A DNA stretch of 64,000 nt from Paenibacillus turpanensis (GCF_011421635.1 NZ_WTLI01000005.1:164900-228899), one strand, 5' to 3'; counted from the stretch's first letter, positions 26,974 through 35,505 are shown. Program-made: numbers and translations. The notes: generated from the sequence alone by a model not told the origin.

Positions 26974-27056
26974 ACGTAATGATTACGATTAGTATTCAAT
27001 CGATATTTTAGGCATATTTTTCCATCTTGTCAACGAAAATTTCGTAATCGTTACGA
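26974..27056 (-). promoter_or_regulatory. Metallophore promoter flanked by two Zur boxes
   Basis: The minus strand has TTGACA (27033-27028) and TAAAAT (27010-27005) with 17 bases between them, a near-ideal sigA promoter. One box, TCGTAATCGTTACGA (27042-27056), lies just above the -35. The second, ACGTAATGATTACGA (26974-26988), lies 10-24 bases below the start point. Each differs from the TCGTAATnATTACGA Zur consensus at one position. Confidence 0.88.
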
Positions 27057-27071
27057 TTAATTACAAACAAG

Positions 27072-27112
27072 AGAAAACCGACTATCTCTTTTTAGAGAAA
27101 TAGCCGGTTTCT
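27072..27112 (-). terminator. Terminator of the padR/EF-G-binding operon
   Basis: On the minus strand AAACCGGCTATTTCTCT pairs with AGAGATAGTCGGTTT, a long stem with a short loop and a weak T tail. It lies 34 bases after the stop. Confidence 0.65.
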
Positions 27113-27145
27113 ATGCGAATGAACTGAAGTTGTCCAACCCTTCAA

Positions 27146-27817
27146 CTAGCCAGTTACTTCTGCGAAAAATACATCCAATGCAGTCAAATCCGTAATTCTG
27201 GCATTACAAGCGTCGCTGTCAAAGCAGATGTACTGGCCAACGGCTTTATAATAATCGGGATTATTGCCCATCCTCTTCTTCGTCACCGCTGTAAAAAGAG
27301 CCGCTTCCCCAATTTTATTGCAGAACGCGCAAACCCCTTTTTTCTCCCCGGCCGTAAAACGCCCTTCAATCCCTACGAGACGTCCTTGTCCGCCGGCTCC
27401 CTCTCTGTCCGGCTGGTTGTAGACGAGAAACATTCGGCTCGCCCCTTGATCGCTCCAGCCTAAATACGTAAGCGGGCGATTGCCGAACCGTTCCAGCTCC
27501 GGCGGACGCAGCTTCTTCACCTTCGGAAACAAGCTCTTCAGCACTCGCTCCGTCATATCTGGAAACGGGATGGCATAGCCTGCCAGCTCGTTCAAATACA
27601 CCTGAAACTCCTCAGAGGTTTGCAGCTCCTGCATCCGTTCGATTAACGCCATCCGTTCCCGGTCCAGCCCGGAACATGCTTCCATCACCTTACTCCATGC
27701 ATTATAGCGCGCAGCCTCAACGACCTTACGGTCGCTTGACGATTGCAATGCGTATAATATCGCTTTCGCCTGTGCAACAACACGATTATACTGATGATTT
27801 TGTAAAAATGGTTCCAT
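27146..27817 (-). CDS. FusB/FusC-like elongation factor G-binding protein
   Basis: 223 residues from ATG 27817, behind AGAGAGG; a longer frame upstream overlaps padR and is not needed. An N-terminal helical bundle (about residues 1-110) is followed by a C-terminal treble-clef zinc finger with ligands in VCAFCNKIGEAALF and CFDSDACNARI. By family knowledge FusB/FusC proteins bind EF-G and free it from ribosomes stalled by fusidic acid. Chromosomal homologues in environmental Bacilli have an unclear natural role. The PadR regulator gene ends 34 bases upstream, so the pair is probably an autoregulated operon. Confidence 0.88.
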   Translation of the reverse strand: MEPFLQNHQYNRVVAQAKAILYALQSSSDRKVVEAARYNAWSKVMEACSGLDRERMALIERMQELQTSEEFQVYLNELAGYAIPFPDMTERVLKSLFPKVKKLRPPELERFGNRPLTYLGWSDQGASRMFLVYNQPDREGAGGQGRLVGIEGRFTAGEKKGVCAFCNKIGEAALFTAVTKKRMGNNPDYYKAVGQYICFDSDACNARITDLTALDVFFAEVTG

Positions 27818-27851
27818 AGCGGTATCCTCTCTTTCTCCACTCGGTGCTGTT

Positions 27852-28370
27852 TTATATTGACTTGATTTGAGCGATCCCTTCCTGCAAATTCGCAAGCACC
27901 GCTTCATTATTGCTGATCCCTATTCGCAGGCAGATCAACTGGCTCGGACTCAGCTCGTCCTTCCACTGCTCCTGCTCCGTACGCAGCTTCGCGAGCGTTT
28001 CCTCTGTTTTGCGAATCCCCTCTTCCATCCACCGAATCATTAGCGCGGGCTCCGCCCATTTTCCAAAAAACAAGCGAATCATAAAATCCGACTTGACCTC
28101 GGCATTCTGAATTTCACTTTGCAAATACTCCAGGAACGCTTTCCTGCCCAGCTGCGTAATGGTGTAGACGTTCTTATTCGGTTTGCCTTCCTGCACGAAG
28201 CTTTGCTTGGTGATGAGTCCTTCCTTCTCCATTCTGCTTAACGTCGGATAGATCGTACCGTAGCTCGCGTTATAAAAATAAGAAAATAACTTCTCGAAAT
28301 TTTGCTTAATATCATAGCCTGAAATGCTTGAATCCATCAGCATCCCCAAAATTACATCCTGGCTTCTCAT
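27852..28370 (-). CDS. PadR-family transcriptional regulator (long form)
   Basis: 172 residues. The winged helix (residues 1-85) has the family signature ILGMLMDSSISGYDIKQNFE and NASYGTIYPTLSRMEKEGLI. The C-terminal alpha-helical dimerisation domain of the Vir/AphA-like type follows. ATG 28370 stands behind AAGGAGGG. It is first in a two-gene operon with the EF-G-binding protein and probably represses its own promoter in response to a small molecule. Confidence 0.92.
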   Translation of the reverse strand: MRSQDVILGMLMDSSISGYDIKQNFEKLFSYFYNASYGTIYPTLSRMEKEGLITKQSFVQEGKPNKNVYTITQLGRKAFLEYLQSEIQNAEVKSDFMIRLFFGKWAEPALMIRWMEEGIRKTEETLAKLRTEQEQWKDELSPSQLICLRIGISNNEAVLANLQEGIAQIKSI

Positions 28371-28417
28371 GCCTACCCTCCTTCATCCATGCCAAATGTA
28401 GGAATTACGCTGGTCAA

Positions 28418-28452
28418 AATATACCATATCAATATATATCGAATCAATATAT
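28418..28452 (-). promoter_or_regulatory. padR promoter within a direct repeat
   Basis: TTGATT (28447-28442) and TATATT (28423-28418) are 18 bases apart on the minus strand. ATCAATATAT occurs twice (28428-28437 and 28443-28452), between and across the -35. This may be the PadR operator. Confidence 0.45.
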
Positions 28453-28460
28453 GAAGGCAT

Positions 28461-28504
28461 AAAAAACGACAGACCCTCCTTCTTCGAAAAGAAGGACTCG
28501 TCTG
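28461..28504 (-). terminator. Terminator of uppP
   Basis: A long stem, CAGACGAGTCCTTCTT with AAGAAGGAGGGTCTG on the minus strand, has a TTCG tetraloop and is followed by TCG and a T run. It lies just after the uppP stop. Confidence 0.85.
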
Positions 28505-28516
28505 CCGCCGCCATTA

Positions 28517-29317
28517 CTACATGACAAATAAGAAAAACAGTACAGCCAGTAAAAACCGGTAGAGCGCAAACCATTCCAACCGCAGCCGCTTAATGAGCTT
28601 CAAAAAGGTAACCACCGCAAGCATCGCAACGACAAAAGCCGCGACGAAGCCAACGAGGAACAGCATGAGATCCCCCGACGTAAGAAACTCTCTGCTGTCA
28701 TACATATCCAGCACCGTCGCCCCCAGCATCACCGGAACCGAAATGATAAACGTAAAGTCTGCCGCCGCCTTTTGGCTCGTGCCGAGCAGCATGCCCCCGG
28801 AGATCGTCGAGCCCGAACGGGAGAACCCCGGCCACAGCGCAAGACACTGAAAGATACCGATGCCCAGCGCCTGCTTGTAATCAATATCGTCGGTCGACTC
28901 CGCCGTGACCTTGCGCTTGGCCTGCGCGGCGATAATCATTAGAACCGCTCCGGCAACTAAACCGATCAATACGGGCCCCGGGCCGAATAAGACGTCTTTG
29001 ATGACATCCTTGAACAGCAAATAGACGATCAATGCCGGAAACATCGCAACCGCAAGATGAACTGCATTCAGCTTGCCTTTCTCGGAGAAACGAAACGTTA
29101 GCAGGCCCTTAGCGATTTCAATATATCGCTTCCAGTACAGCACGAGTAAAGCAAGCACCGCTCCGAGCTGGATCACAATTTTAAACGTGTCCGCGGCTTC
29201 TCCTTCAAACCCGAGCAAATGCCCGGCTAAAATCATATGCCCCGTCGAAGAGACAGGCAAAAATTCGGTTAATCCTTCGATAATCCCTAAAATAATAGCA
29301 TCCAACAAATGCTCCAT
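28517..29317 (-). CDS. uppP: Undecaprenyl-diphosphatase UppP (BacA)
   Basis: A 266-residue membrane enzyme that recycles undecaprenyl pyrophosphate to the monophosphate carrier used in cell-wall synthesis. Both catalytic motifs are present: GIIEGLTEFLPVSSTGHMIL near the N-terminus and ALWPGFSRSGSTISGG in the middle. The usual GG-rich helices and length fit. The GGAGG ribosome site lies 14 bases before the ATG, longer than usual. The leader carries a 13-bp inverted repeat. Increased UppP gives bacitracin tolerance in related bacteria. Confidence 0.96.
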   Translation of the reverse strand: MEHLLDAIILGIIEGLTEFLPVSSTGHMILAGHLLGFEGEAADTFKIVIQLGAVLALLVLYWKRYIEIAKGLLTFRFSEKGKLNAVHLAVAMFPALIVYLLFKDVIKDVLFGPGPVLIGLVAGAVLMIIAAQAKRKVTAESTDDIDYKQALGIGIFQCLALWPGFSRSGSTISGGMLLGTSQKAAADFTFIISVPVMLGATVLDMYDSREFLTSGDLMLFLVGFVAAFVVAMLAVVTFLKLIKRLRLEWFALYRFLLAVLFFLFVM

Positions 29318-29347
29318 GGTAAAAATGTCAGCCTCCTAGATGTTCGT

Positions 29348-29396
29348 CTTGTACCATGCTGCCGTTGGGTCTCGCCCCCTTCTAGCATGGTACAAG
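29348..29396. promoter_or_regulatory. Long inverted repeat in the uppP leader
   Basis: CTTGTACCATGCT and AGCATGGTACAAG are perfect 13-base complements around a 23-base loop, 31 bases upstream of uppP. There is no T run, so it is not a plain terminator. It could be an operator, a leader RNA element or an mRNA-stabilising hairpin. Confidence 0.5.
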
Positions 29397-29542
29397 CTCG
29401 ATCTTACACGAATGAAATAAACTGGATCTTACCCATTTCTTAATCATTTCTTAACTTCGCTTCAAGCATTTTCGAATGGAGAATCGAGGTCATGTTATAC
29501 TCATTTTAAGTATTTTCATCTCCTGCCAAAGAGGAGCTTACC

Positions 29543-30304
29543 ATGAATAAGGCTAACCATTTGTATGCACAGCGCAGCGAATATAACGAAATTTCAGTGT
29601 ATGACACGACGGAATTGTACGGGGAAAAAGGAAGCTTTCGCGTGTTGAAATTTGCGAATGCGGAGATACAAGGCGCAATGGATTTGAACCGGCCGAAGCG
29701 CATCGTATTCGAATATCCAAGGGCCATTATTCACCTGATGGAACACAACGATCCGGCATTGGACAATGTGTTTATGATCGGACACGGAATCGGCACCATT
29801 GCCACCTATTTCGCGGATAAAAGAGTAAAGGTGGCGGAGCTTGATTCTCTCGTTTACGACGTAAGCAGAGCTTTTTTTGATTATCGGGGTGAAAATGTCG
29901 TCATTGGCGACGGTCGTTCCCTTTTGGAGCAAGAACAAGACCACGCGTTTGATTATATCGTGCTGGATGCGTTTAATGCGAGGGGCACTCCCCTGCATTT
30001 GCTGTCCAAACCATTTTTCGAGCTGGTAAAAATGAAGCTGATAAGCGGCGGTTCCGTCATTCTTAACTTGGTTGGACGCGGGGAGAATGACAGCCTGGTA
30101 AAGGCGATCGCCACCACCCTCCGATCCGTGTTCACCACGACCCAAGCCTTTCTTCTGCCTTCGGGAGGAAAACGCGATGTACAAAATGTATTGCTTATGG
30201 GACGAAATGGTCCGATCACATATCTGAGCAAGCAAATGGCCGGCTTCCTTCCGATTCACATCGGACAAGGGCATCTGATACGGGATGAAAACATTTCAGG
30301 CTAA
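29543..30304 (+). CDS. Spermidine synthase-like methyltransferase-fold protein
   Basis: 253 residues of the SpeE-like fold. The nucleoside-binding loop reads VFMIGHGIGTIATYF, the acidic residue after strand 2 is in KVAELDSL, GDGRSLL follows, and DYIVLDAFNARGTPLHLLSKPFFELV is the polyamine-synthase-like core. Canonical SpeE has GGGDG where this has GHGIG. It may therefore be an aminopropyltransferase homologue with another acceptor, as in many stand-alone SpeE-like proteins. It is monocistronic, with a terminator just after it. Confidence 0.82.
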   Translation: MNKANHLYAQRSEYNEISVYDTTELYGEKGSFRVLKFANAEIQGAMDLNRPKRIVFEYPRAIIHLMEHNDPALDNVFMIGHGIGTIATYFADKRVKVAELDSLVYDVSRAFFDYRGENVVIGDGRSLLEQEQDHAFDYIVLDAFNARGTPLHLLSKPFFELVKMKLISGGSVILNLVGRGENDSLVKAIATTLRSVFTTTQAFLLPSGGKRDVQNVLLMGRNGPITYLSKQMAGFLPIHIGQGHLIRDENISG

Positions 30305-30306
30305 AA

Positions 30307-30355
30307 CCGAAGCTGATTCGTAGGCTAAAAGGCTTATGCTTCGGCTTTTTTTTTT
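30307..30355 (+). terminator. Terminator of the SpeE-like gene
   Basis: CCGAAGC and GCTTCGG pair around an imperfect inner hairpin and are followed by a run of nine or more T. Confidence 0.85.
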
Positions 30356-30428
30356 GAAAATTTGCAGGGGAAGTACGATTCCTTGAAGAATTTAGTAGTA
30401 TCTTTATTTTGATTGGTGGCTAGACATA

Positions 30429-32201
30429 ATGGTATTTGAACAATGGGATGTACGGGAAATTATTGAGCATACGAGCGATGGTTTCTTTTCAGTCGATGAA
30501 AATTGGAACTTTACGTATATGAATAAAGTCGCATCTACTCTGCTTCAGAGGGAATGCAAGGATCTTATCGGGCGTTCGCTGTGGGAAGAGTTTCCCGAGG
30601 CGGTCCACAACTCCTTCTTCACCCATTATCATCAAGCTTTTCGCGAGAAGAAAGCGGTTGAATTTGAAGAATATTATCCAGCGCCACTGGACGCTTGGTA
30701 CAATGTGCGTGCTATTCCCTCTCATCAGGGGCTTATGGTTTTCTTCCGCAACATTACGACAAAGAAAAAAGCAGCCCTGGAGCGAGAGCAGCATTATAAA
30801 TCCTTATTTCACCAAAACCCCGACGCCGTGTTCTCCTTCGACTTACATGGGAAGTTTCTCAGTGTCAACCCCTCCACCGTAGAACTTACTGGTTATAGCG
30901 TTGAGGAGCTCCTAGACATGTCGTATACCCCCTTCATGCACCCATTAACCAGTCAGCAAACGCAGCGGCATTTTGAGTTAGCGGCACAAGGCATTCCACA
31001 GGTGTACGAAAGTTTGCTTATTCATAAAAGCGGTGCGATCATCACTTGTCATGTGACAAATTTCCCTATCATTGTCGACGGTGAAATCGTCGGTGTCTAC
31101 GGTCTTGCCAAAAACCTAACGCAGTTAAAGAATGCAGAGTATGGGAATTTGAGCAACAAATCCAGGCTCAAGTCGCTGCTATTATTTAATCCCGAAGCGA
31201 TCTATACTCTCGATATCGACCGCCGGATCGTGGACAGCAACCCTGCTGGCGTTAACCTGCTGGGGCACTCCAGAAAGGAGCTGCTTCGCATGAAAATCGA
31301 TGATATCTTACGTATTGATCGTACTTATGATGTCTCCCTGCTTGTCGAAGAAGCTCTCCAAGGAAGAGCGGTTGATCCTTGGGAAATCCAGGTGACCTGT
31401 AAGGATGAAACCTTATTGATTATTGAATGTCAAATTGTGCCCATCATTGTGAATGAAACTGTTCTTGGCAGCTATTGGATCATGAAGGATATGACGAAGC
31501 AGAAGCAGACAGAGCGGCTGCTGCTGGAAGCAGAAAAGCTGAACATTGCCGGTCAGTTGGCAGCGGCTGTCGCTCACGAAATCCGAAACCCGCTTACGGC
31601 AATTAAAGGATTTATCAAGCTGCTTCAAGGTTATAATCCAGATGAGCGCGGGTACATCTTCGATATCCTTCAGGAAGAGATGGATCGCATCGAATCGATA
31701 ACCCGTGAACTCATGCTGCTGGCTAAGCCGCAAGCTGCGGCCTTTAGGTCGGTGGATCTGGTCGGTACCCTGCAGTCCGTGATCACATTAATCAATGTGC
31801 AGGCGATCATGCAAAATGTACAGATCCATCTGGATTATAATGACCTGCCCAAGGTTCGCGGAGTCGAAAATCAACTGAAGCAGGTATTCATAAATTTATT
31901 GAAAAACGCCATCGAGTCGATGCCCCATGGCGGCAATATCCATCTGCGACTGCTTACGCCAAGTAACCCCGGTGATGACATGCATATCCTCATTTCCGAC
32001 GAGGGCTGCGGGATTCCCGAGGAGCGCATTGCCCGCATGGGGGAACCCTTCTATTCCACGAAAGAAAAAGGGACAGGTCTTGGCTTCATGGTATCGCGGA
32101 AAATCGTGGAATCCCATCAAGGAACGATGACCGTAACGAGCCGAGTCGGAGTCGGCACGACCATCGATATAGAGCTGCCACTGGAACCAAATGATCCATG
32201 A
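30429..32201 (+). CDS. Cytoplasmic PAS-domain sensor kinase (sporulation-kinase-like)
   Basis: 590 residues with no membrane helix. Three PAS domains are visible: residues ~5-110 (TSDGFFSVDENWNFTYMNK), ~125-235 (NPDAVFSFDLHGKFLSVNPS) and ~250-365 (NPEAIYTLDIDRRIVDSNPA). HisKA follows with the phospho-acceptor His in AAAVAHEIRNPLTAIKGF, then an ATPase with NLLKNAIESMPHGG, SDEGCGIPEE and GTGLGFMVSRKIVESHQG. The domain order resembles KinA/KinE-type kinases that feed the Spo0 phosphorelay. No response regulator is adjacent, as usual for such kinases. Confidence 0.9.
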   Translation: MVFEQWDVREIIEHTSDGFFSVDENWNFTYMNKVASTLLQRECKDLIGRSLWEEFPEAVHNSFFTHYHQAFREKKAVEFEEYYPAPLDAWYNVRAIPSHQGLMVFFRNITTKKKAALEREQHYKSLFHQNPDAVFSFDLHGKFLSVNPSTVELTGYSVEELLDMSYTPFMHPLTSQQTQRHFELAAQGIPQVYESLLIHKSGAIITCHVTNFPIIVDGEIVGVYGLAKNLTQLKNAEYGNLSNKSRLKSLLLFNPEAIYTLDIDRRIVDSNPAGVNLLGHSRKELLRMKIDDILRIDRTYDVSLLVEEALQGRAVDPWEIQVTCKDETLLIIECQIVPIIVNETVLGSYWIMKDMTKQKQTERLLLEAEKLNIAGQLAAAVAHEIRNPLTAIKGFIKLLQGYNPDERGYIFDILQEEMDRIESITRELMLLAKPQAAAFRSVDLVGTLQSVITLINVQAIMQNVQIHLDYNDLPKVRGVENQLKQVFINLLKNAIESMPHGGNIHLRLLTPSNPGDDMHILISDEGCGIPEERIARMGEPFYSTKEKGTGLGFMVSRKIVESHQGTMTVTSRVGVGTTIDIELPLEPNDP

Positions 32202-32234
32202 ATACGAAAGCACAGTTATTTTCATAAAAAGGCA

Positions 32235-32270
32235 AAGGAGCTAGCCGATGAAGGGCAGCTCCTTTTTTTT
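32235..32270 (+). terminator. Terminator of the PAS kinase gene
   Basis: AAGGAGCT and AGCTCCTT form an 8-bp stem with a 14-base loop and continue into a T run. Confidence 0.85.
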
Positions 32271-32341
32271 GGACAAATATAAGGTCACTAAGGTATCCAT
32301 TTAACCTTCGATGTCACCTCATGTGGAGTGGCGCACCGGGC

Positions 32342-32503
32342 TTACCCTTTATCATGCCTATCGATAAAAAGCATGAGCATATGTACAACGGTTATTAGGC
32401 TTGCCATCTGTATAGCCTCTATTGTACGAACTCCAACAAAAAAGAAAACAACAAACAAAGCACCAATAAAATAAAGGCCAACACCTACTATTTGCTTAAC
32501 CAT
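32342..32503 (-). CDS. Small membrane protein of 53 residues
   Basis: A short open frame starts at ATG 32503, 27 bases after the stop of the lipoprotein gene, and ends with TAA at 32342. It begins MVKQIVGVGLYFIGALFVVF, continues with a second hydrophobic stretch (IEAIQMASLITVVHMLMLF) and ends DRHDKG. Two membrane helices are likely. The ribosome site (AGGATAGG) is weak, so it may be translated by coupling to the lipoprotein gene. The family is not recognised. Confidence 0.55.
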   Translation of the reverse strand: MVKQIVGVGLYFIGALFVVFFFVGVRTIEAIQMASLITVVHMLMLFIDRHDKG

Positions 32504-32530
32504 TTGGATTACCTATCCTAATTTGTAGTA

Positions 32531-33133
32531 CTAACTATTTTTTTGTTTTAACCATTCTTTGTATTCGGGGATGGTGTACTCGTCCGTTTTCACTACGGTC
32601 CATTGTTGATCCTTCTTTTGTAAAAAGACCTTTATTACATATTCCCCTCCTGCTTCATCAAAATCAGTTTTCAAATAAACAATGCTGCCGTGAACTAAAA
32701 CTATTTTTTCATTGTCATTTATTGTGCTTACTTTTATTTTTTCATAACCTTCGATGTCGAAATTGGCATCCTGAAGTCCAAATCTCGAGAAATATTCGAC
32801 ATCATATTTTTCGACATTCACTCCGGTTTCACGATCCATATTCTCTTTTAACTCCGGATACTTTGACCACAAAATATCGATATCCTTGTGAAGCACAGCT
32901 TGAGTTCGATGGTACATGTACTCTCTAACGAGCTTGGAGTATTCCACCCATTCCGATGGTTCAGGTTCGACAAAACGCTCCTTATCCTGATTTGTTTCAA
33001 CGACGCTTGAAAGGGATGCTACTTCTATACTTTTCTCAAGCATAGGGTTATCGGATGGTACGATGCTATGCTGGCACCCAAACAACGTAAAGAGTGAAAC
33101 AACAATCGTTCCTCTCAACAGTAATTTTTTCAA
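32531..33133 (-). CDS. Hypothetical lipoprotein
   Basis: 200 residues with a lipoprotein signal (KKLLLRGTIVVSLFTLFGC, Cys20). The mature part is acidic and helical at first (KERFVEPEPSEWVEYSKLV) and then has beta character (IVLVHGSIVYLKTDF, EYVIKVFLQKKDQQWTVVKTDEYTIPEY). The end resembles the NTF2/DUF4829-like folds common in Bacilli lipoproteins. It is probably co-transcribed with the small membrane protein downstream. Function unknown. Confidence 0.8.
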   Translation of the reverse strand: MKKLLLRGTIVVSLFTLFGCQHSIVPSDNPMLEKSIEVASLSSVVETNQDKERFVEPEPSEWVEYSKLVREYMYHRTQAVLHKDIDILWSKYPELKENMDRETGVNVEKYDVEYFSRFGLQDANFDIEGYEKIKVSTINDNEKIVLVHGSIVYLKTDFDEAGGEYVIKVFLQKKDQQWTVVKTDEYTIPEYKEWLKQKNS

Positions 33134-33371
33134 GTTATTTCCTCCCTTATAATATAAGACGGACTTTACCTTGAAATTGTTACAAGATAGATCATAAAAA
33201 TCATGTCTTCATCACGTGGAAATGTATTCCAGCAGGCGCCAGTTCAGGATATCAACAACTGCTAATAGGCAAAATATGGTGTGACTTTATATTTTCTTCC
33301 TCCCGCAACTTTGCCGCTCCTGGTGCGTCTAGAGAAATGACCTCAATATTTATTAAACGGAGTGAAACGGT

Positions 33372-35462
33372 ATGATGTTGAAGAAAATGATTGCAGCCGG
33401 GATGCTGACATTCGTCGGAGTGGCCTCCCTCTTACCTCCGGCATCTGCCGAAGCGTTCGCTGTTCATCAAGCTAGTGCAGCGATGAACTCGGTAAGCTCG
33501 GCTCCGATCCGGGATGAGGACGATGCTGTCGCTCGTGCGCGCGCACTTGCCTTTATCCCTTCGGAAGCAAAACTGGAGAGGGCAGTGCAGTGGCCCCAGG
33601 ATTCAAAGGATACTTGGTGGTTGACCTTCACGAAACAAAACACGGAAGGTATTCCCTATGGAAGTTACGAAGTACGCTTGTCCGCTGCAGATGGAACTGT
33701 GCAAATGGTATCCGCGAGATTGAGTAACGCCACCTCTTCATCTACGGAGCAGCTTGCCCCGATCGATACAGAGAAGGCGAACGCGATTGCGAAGTCGTTC
33801 ATTGAAGGGTTGAATTGGGAGCTTGACGCAGTCTGGGTGATCAACCCGTACCCGGAGTCCGAATACAGCACCAGACACGACAACAAGTCCCTTCGCAAAG
33901 TACGATTTATGAGAGCTGTGAACGATGTTCCGTACGAACAGCAGCATTTTACGGTTTATGTCGATCCAACCGGGAAGATCAGCTCCTATGATATGGTATG
34001 GTGGGCTGTGAAGTTCGATCATCCTGCTGATGTCATCCCTCTGGATCAAGCCCGGGCCTTATTTTACGATAAAATACAGCCCGTTTTGATGAATTCCACT
34101 TTACATAGCTCCGTTCCCTTCTACTCCTACTCCATAGACGAGGCTCTGTTTATGGATGCGGCAACCGGTGAACTACAAGTGATTTCCGAATGGATGAAGG
34201 GGAAATCGAGGCCGATCAGCGACACGGTTTTAGAGCCGCTCGTAAAGCCGTCCCCATGGGATGATGAACAAATGCTCTCACGCATCAAACAGGTGCTCAA
34301 AAGCAATGGCAGTCACGTAGATACATTCGAGATACGCGATCGCGAAAGCGGCAGTCAACGGTTTGATCTCGTCTTACCTACGGAGGATGAGGGGCGTTTT
34401 CGTATCGATACGTTTCATGTTCAAGCCCTAACAGGTCAAATTGTGAACTACGGCATGGCGGATGGAACCGATTTCAGCTGGGCAACGGCTCCGCAGATCG
34501 ACGAGGAGCAGGCTCGACGTACCGCGGAGACATTTTTGCTGCAGGCTATGCCTGCCTATGCGCATCAATTAGTAGAAAGCCGAACACATTTGATGATTGG
34601 TCAAACAACACCGGAATACCGGTTCCACTATAGCAGAATTGCGGACGGTGTTGTTATCGAAAACGAAAATGTAGAGATCAGTGTCAACGCCTACTCAGGC
34701 TATGTCTTTTCGATGAACTCCAATTTGTCGGAAACACCATATAACGAGCCTGTCCGCCCGGTTATTTCCCCTGCTCAGGCCAAACGAATGCTGATGTCGA
34801 ACTATAATGTGGAGCTGCGGTATGTTATGGGTAAGGATATTAATCATGCTAACTTGATTTACGAGCTTAAGCTGAAGCCTGACGTACCACGATTCTACAC
34901 CGGTGCTGCACCGAGGCTCGAGGCTCTGTCCGGAAACTGGGTCAATATGTTGGGCGAACCCTTATCCAATTACAAACCTGCCCTGTCCCCTTGGGTTGAA
35001 GACTTGCTTACCCAACCTGATCGAATTCACTATTCGGCAGGAATTGTCCTTGACGGTACCTTCCTGTCTCTTAACCAGGAGCCTGTCATCGTCAACGATT
35101 TTACTCTCCTTCCGTTTCGCGGGCTGCTGGAAAGCATGCAAGCTTCCGTGGAATGGGATCCGACACGGCGCGTAGTCACGGCCACCAAAGGAGAAGTCCA
35201 TATCGAACTTACACTGGATGATAAGATCGCCATTGTAAACGGGAGAAAGCTTCAACTGAATGTACCACCACAATTAATTAATGGCAGTACCTATATTCCC
35301 GCGCGTTTTGTCGCCGAGGCACTGGGGGCGAAGGTGGATTGGATTGGAGAGTCACGATTGGTGCTGATCTCGACCGATGACGAACCTCAGCAGCCAAGTG
35401 AAAGTGAATTGAAAAAATGGCGACTTGAAGCGGAGTTACATTGGGAAAAGCCGCAGCAATAA
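33372..35462 (+). CDS. Secreted YcdB/YcdC-domain protein with C-terminal stalk domain
   Basis: 696 residues with a signal peptide (KKMIAAGMLTFVGVASLLPPASAEA). Two YcdB/YcdC-type repeats follow. Each pairs a PepSY-like strand-helix unit (DTEKANAIAKSFIEGLNWEL, DEEQARRTAETFLLQAMP) with a segment such as SAYSGYVFSMN-like turns. The last 120 residues are a copper amine oxidase N-terminal (stalk) domain with PFRGLLESMQASVEWD and GSTYIPARFVAEALGAKVDW. In Paenibacillus such stalk domains occur on many exported, wall-associated proteins and do not indicate oxidase activity. Monocistronic. Function unknown. Confidence 0.85.
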   Translation: MMLKKMIAAGMLTFVGVASLLPPASAEAFAVHQASAAMNSVSSAPIRDEDDAVARARALAFIPSEAKLERAVQWPQDSKDTWWLTFTKQNTEGIPYGSYEVRLSAADGTVQMVSARLSNATSSSTEQLAPIDTEKANAIAKSFIEGLNWELDAVWVINPYPESEYSTRHDNKSLRKVRFMRAVNDVPYEQQHFTVYVDPTGKISSYDMVWWAVKFDHPADVIPLDQARALFYDKIQPVLMNSTLHSSVPFYSYSIDEALFMDAATGELQVISEWMKGKSRPISDTVLEPLVKPSPWDDEQMLSRIKQVLKSNGSHVDTFEIRDRESGSQRFDLVLPTEDEGRFRIDTFHVQALTGQIVNYGMADGTDFSWATAPQIDEEQARRTAETFLLQAMPAYAHQLVESRTHLMIGQTTPEYRFHYSRIADGVVIENENVEISVNAYSGYVFSMNSNLSETPYNEPVRPVISPAQAKRMLMSNYNVELRYVMGKDINHANLIYELKLKPDVPRFYTGAAPRLEALSGNWVNMLGEPLSNYKPALSPWVEDLLTQPDRIHYSAGIVLDGTFLSLNQEPVIVNDFTLLPFRGLLESMQASVEWDPTRRVVTATKGEVHIELTLDDKIAIVNGRKLQLNVPPQLINGSTYIPARFVAEALGAKVDWIGESRLVLISTDDEPQQPSESELKKWRLEAELHWEKPQQ

Positions 35463-35472
35463 GGTTATCATA

Positions 35473-35505
35473 AAGGAAGAGGGATACATTCAAGCCCTCT
35501 TCCTT
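35473..35505. terminator. Bidirectional terminator between convergent genes
   Basis: AAGGAAGAGGG and CCCTCTTCCTT form an 11-bp stem with an 11-base loop and T-rich flanks on both strands. It serves the stalk-domain gene and the membrane-protein gene. Confidence 0.85.

Noticed and set aside
26937..26999. TTG at 26999 as start of the NAS-like gene.
   Set aside because: It lies at the predicted transcription start, just above the lower Zur box, and has no ribosome site.
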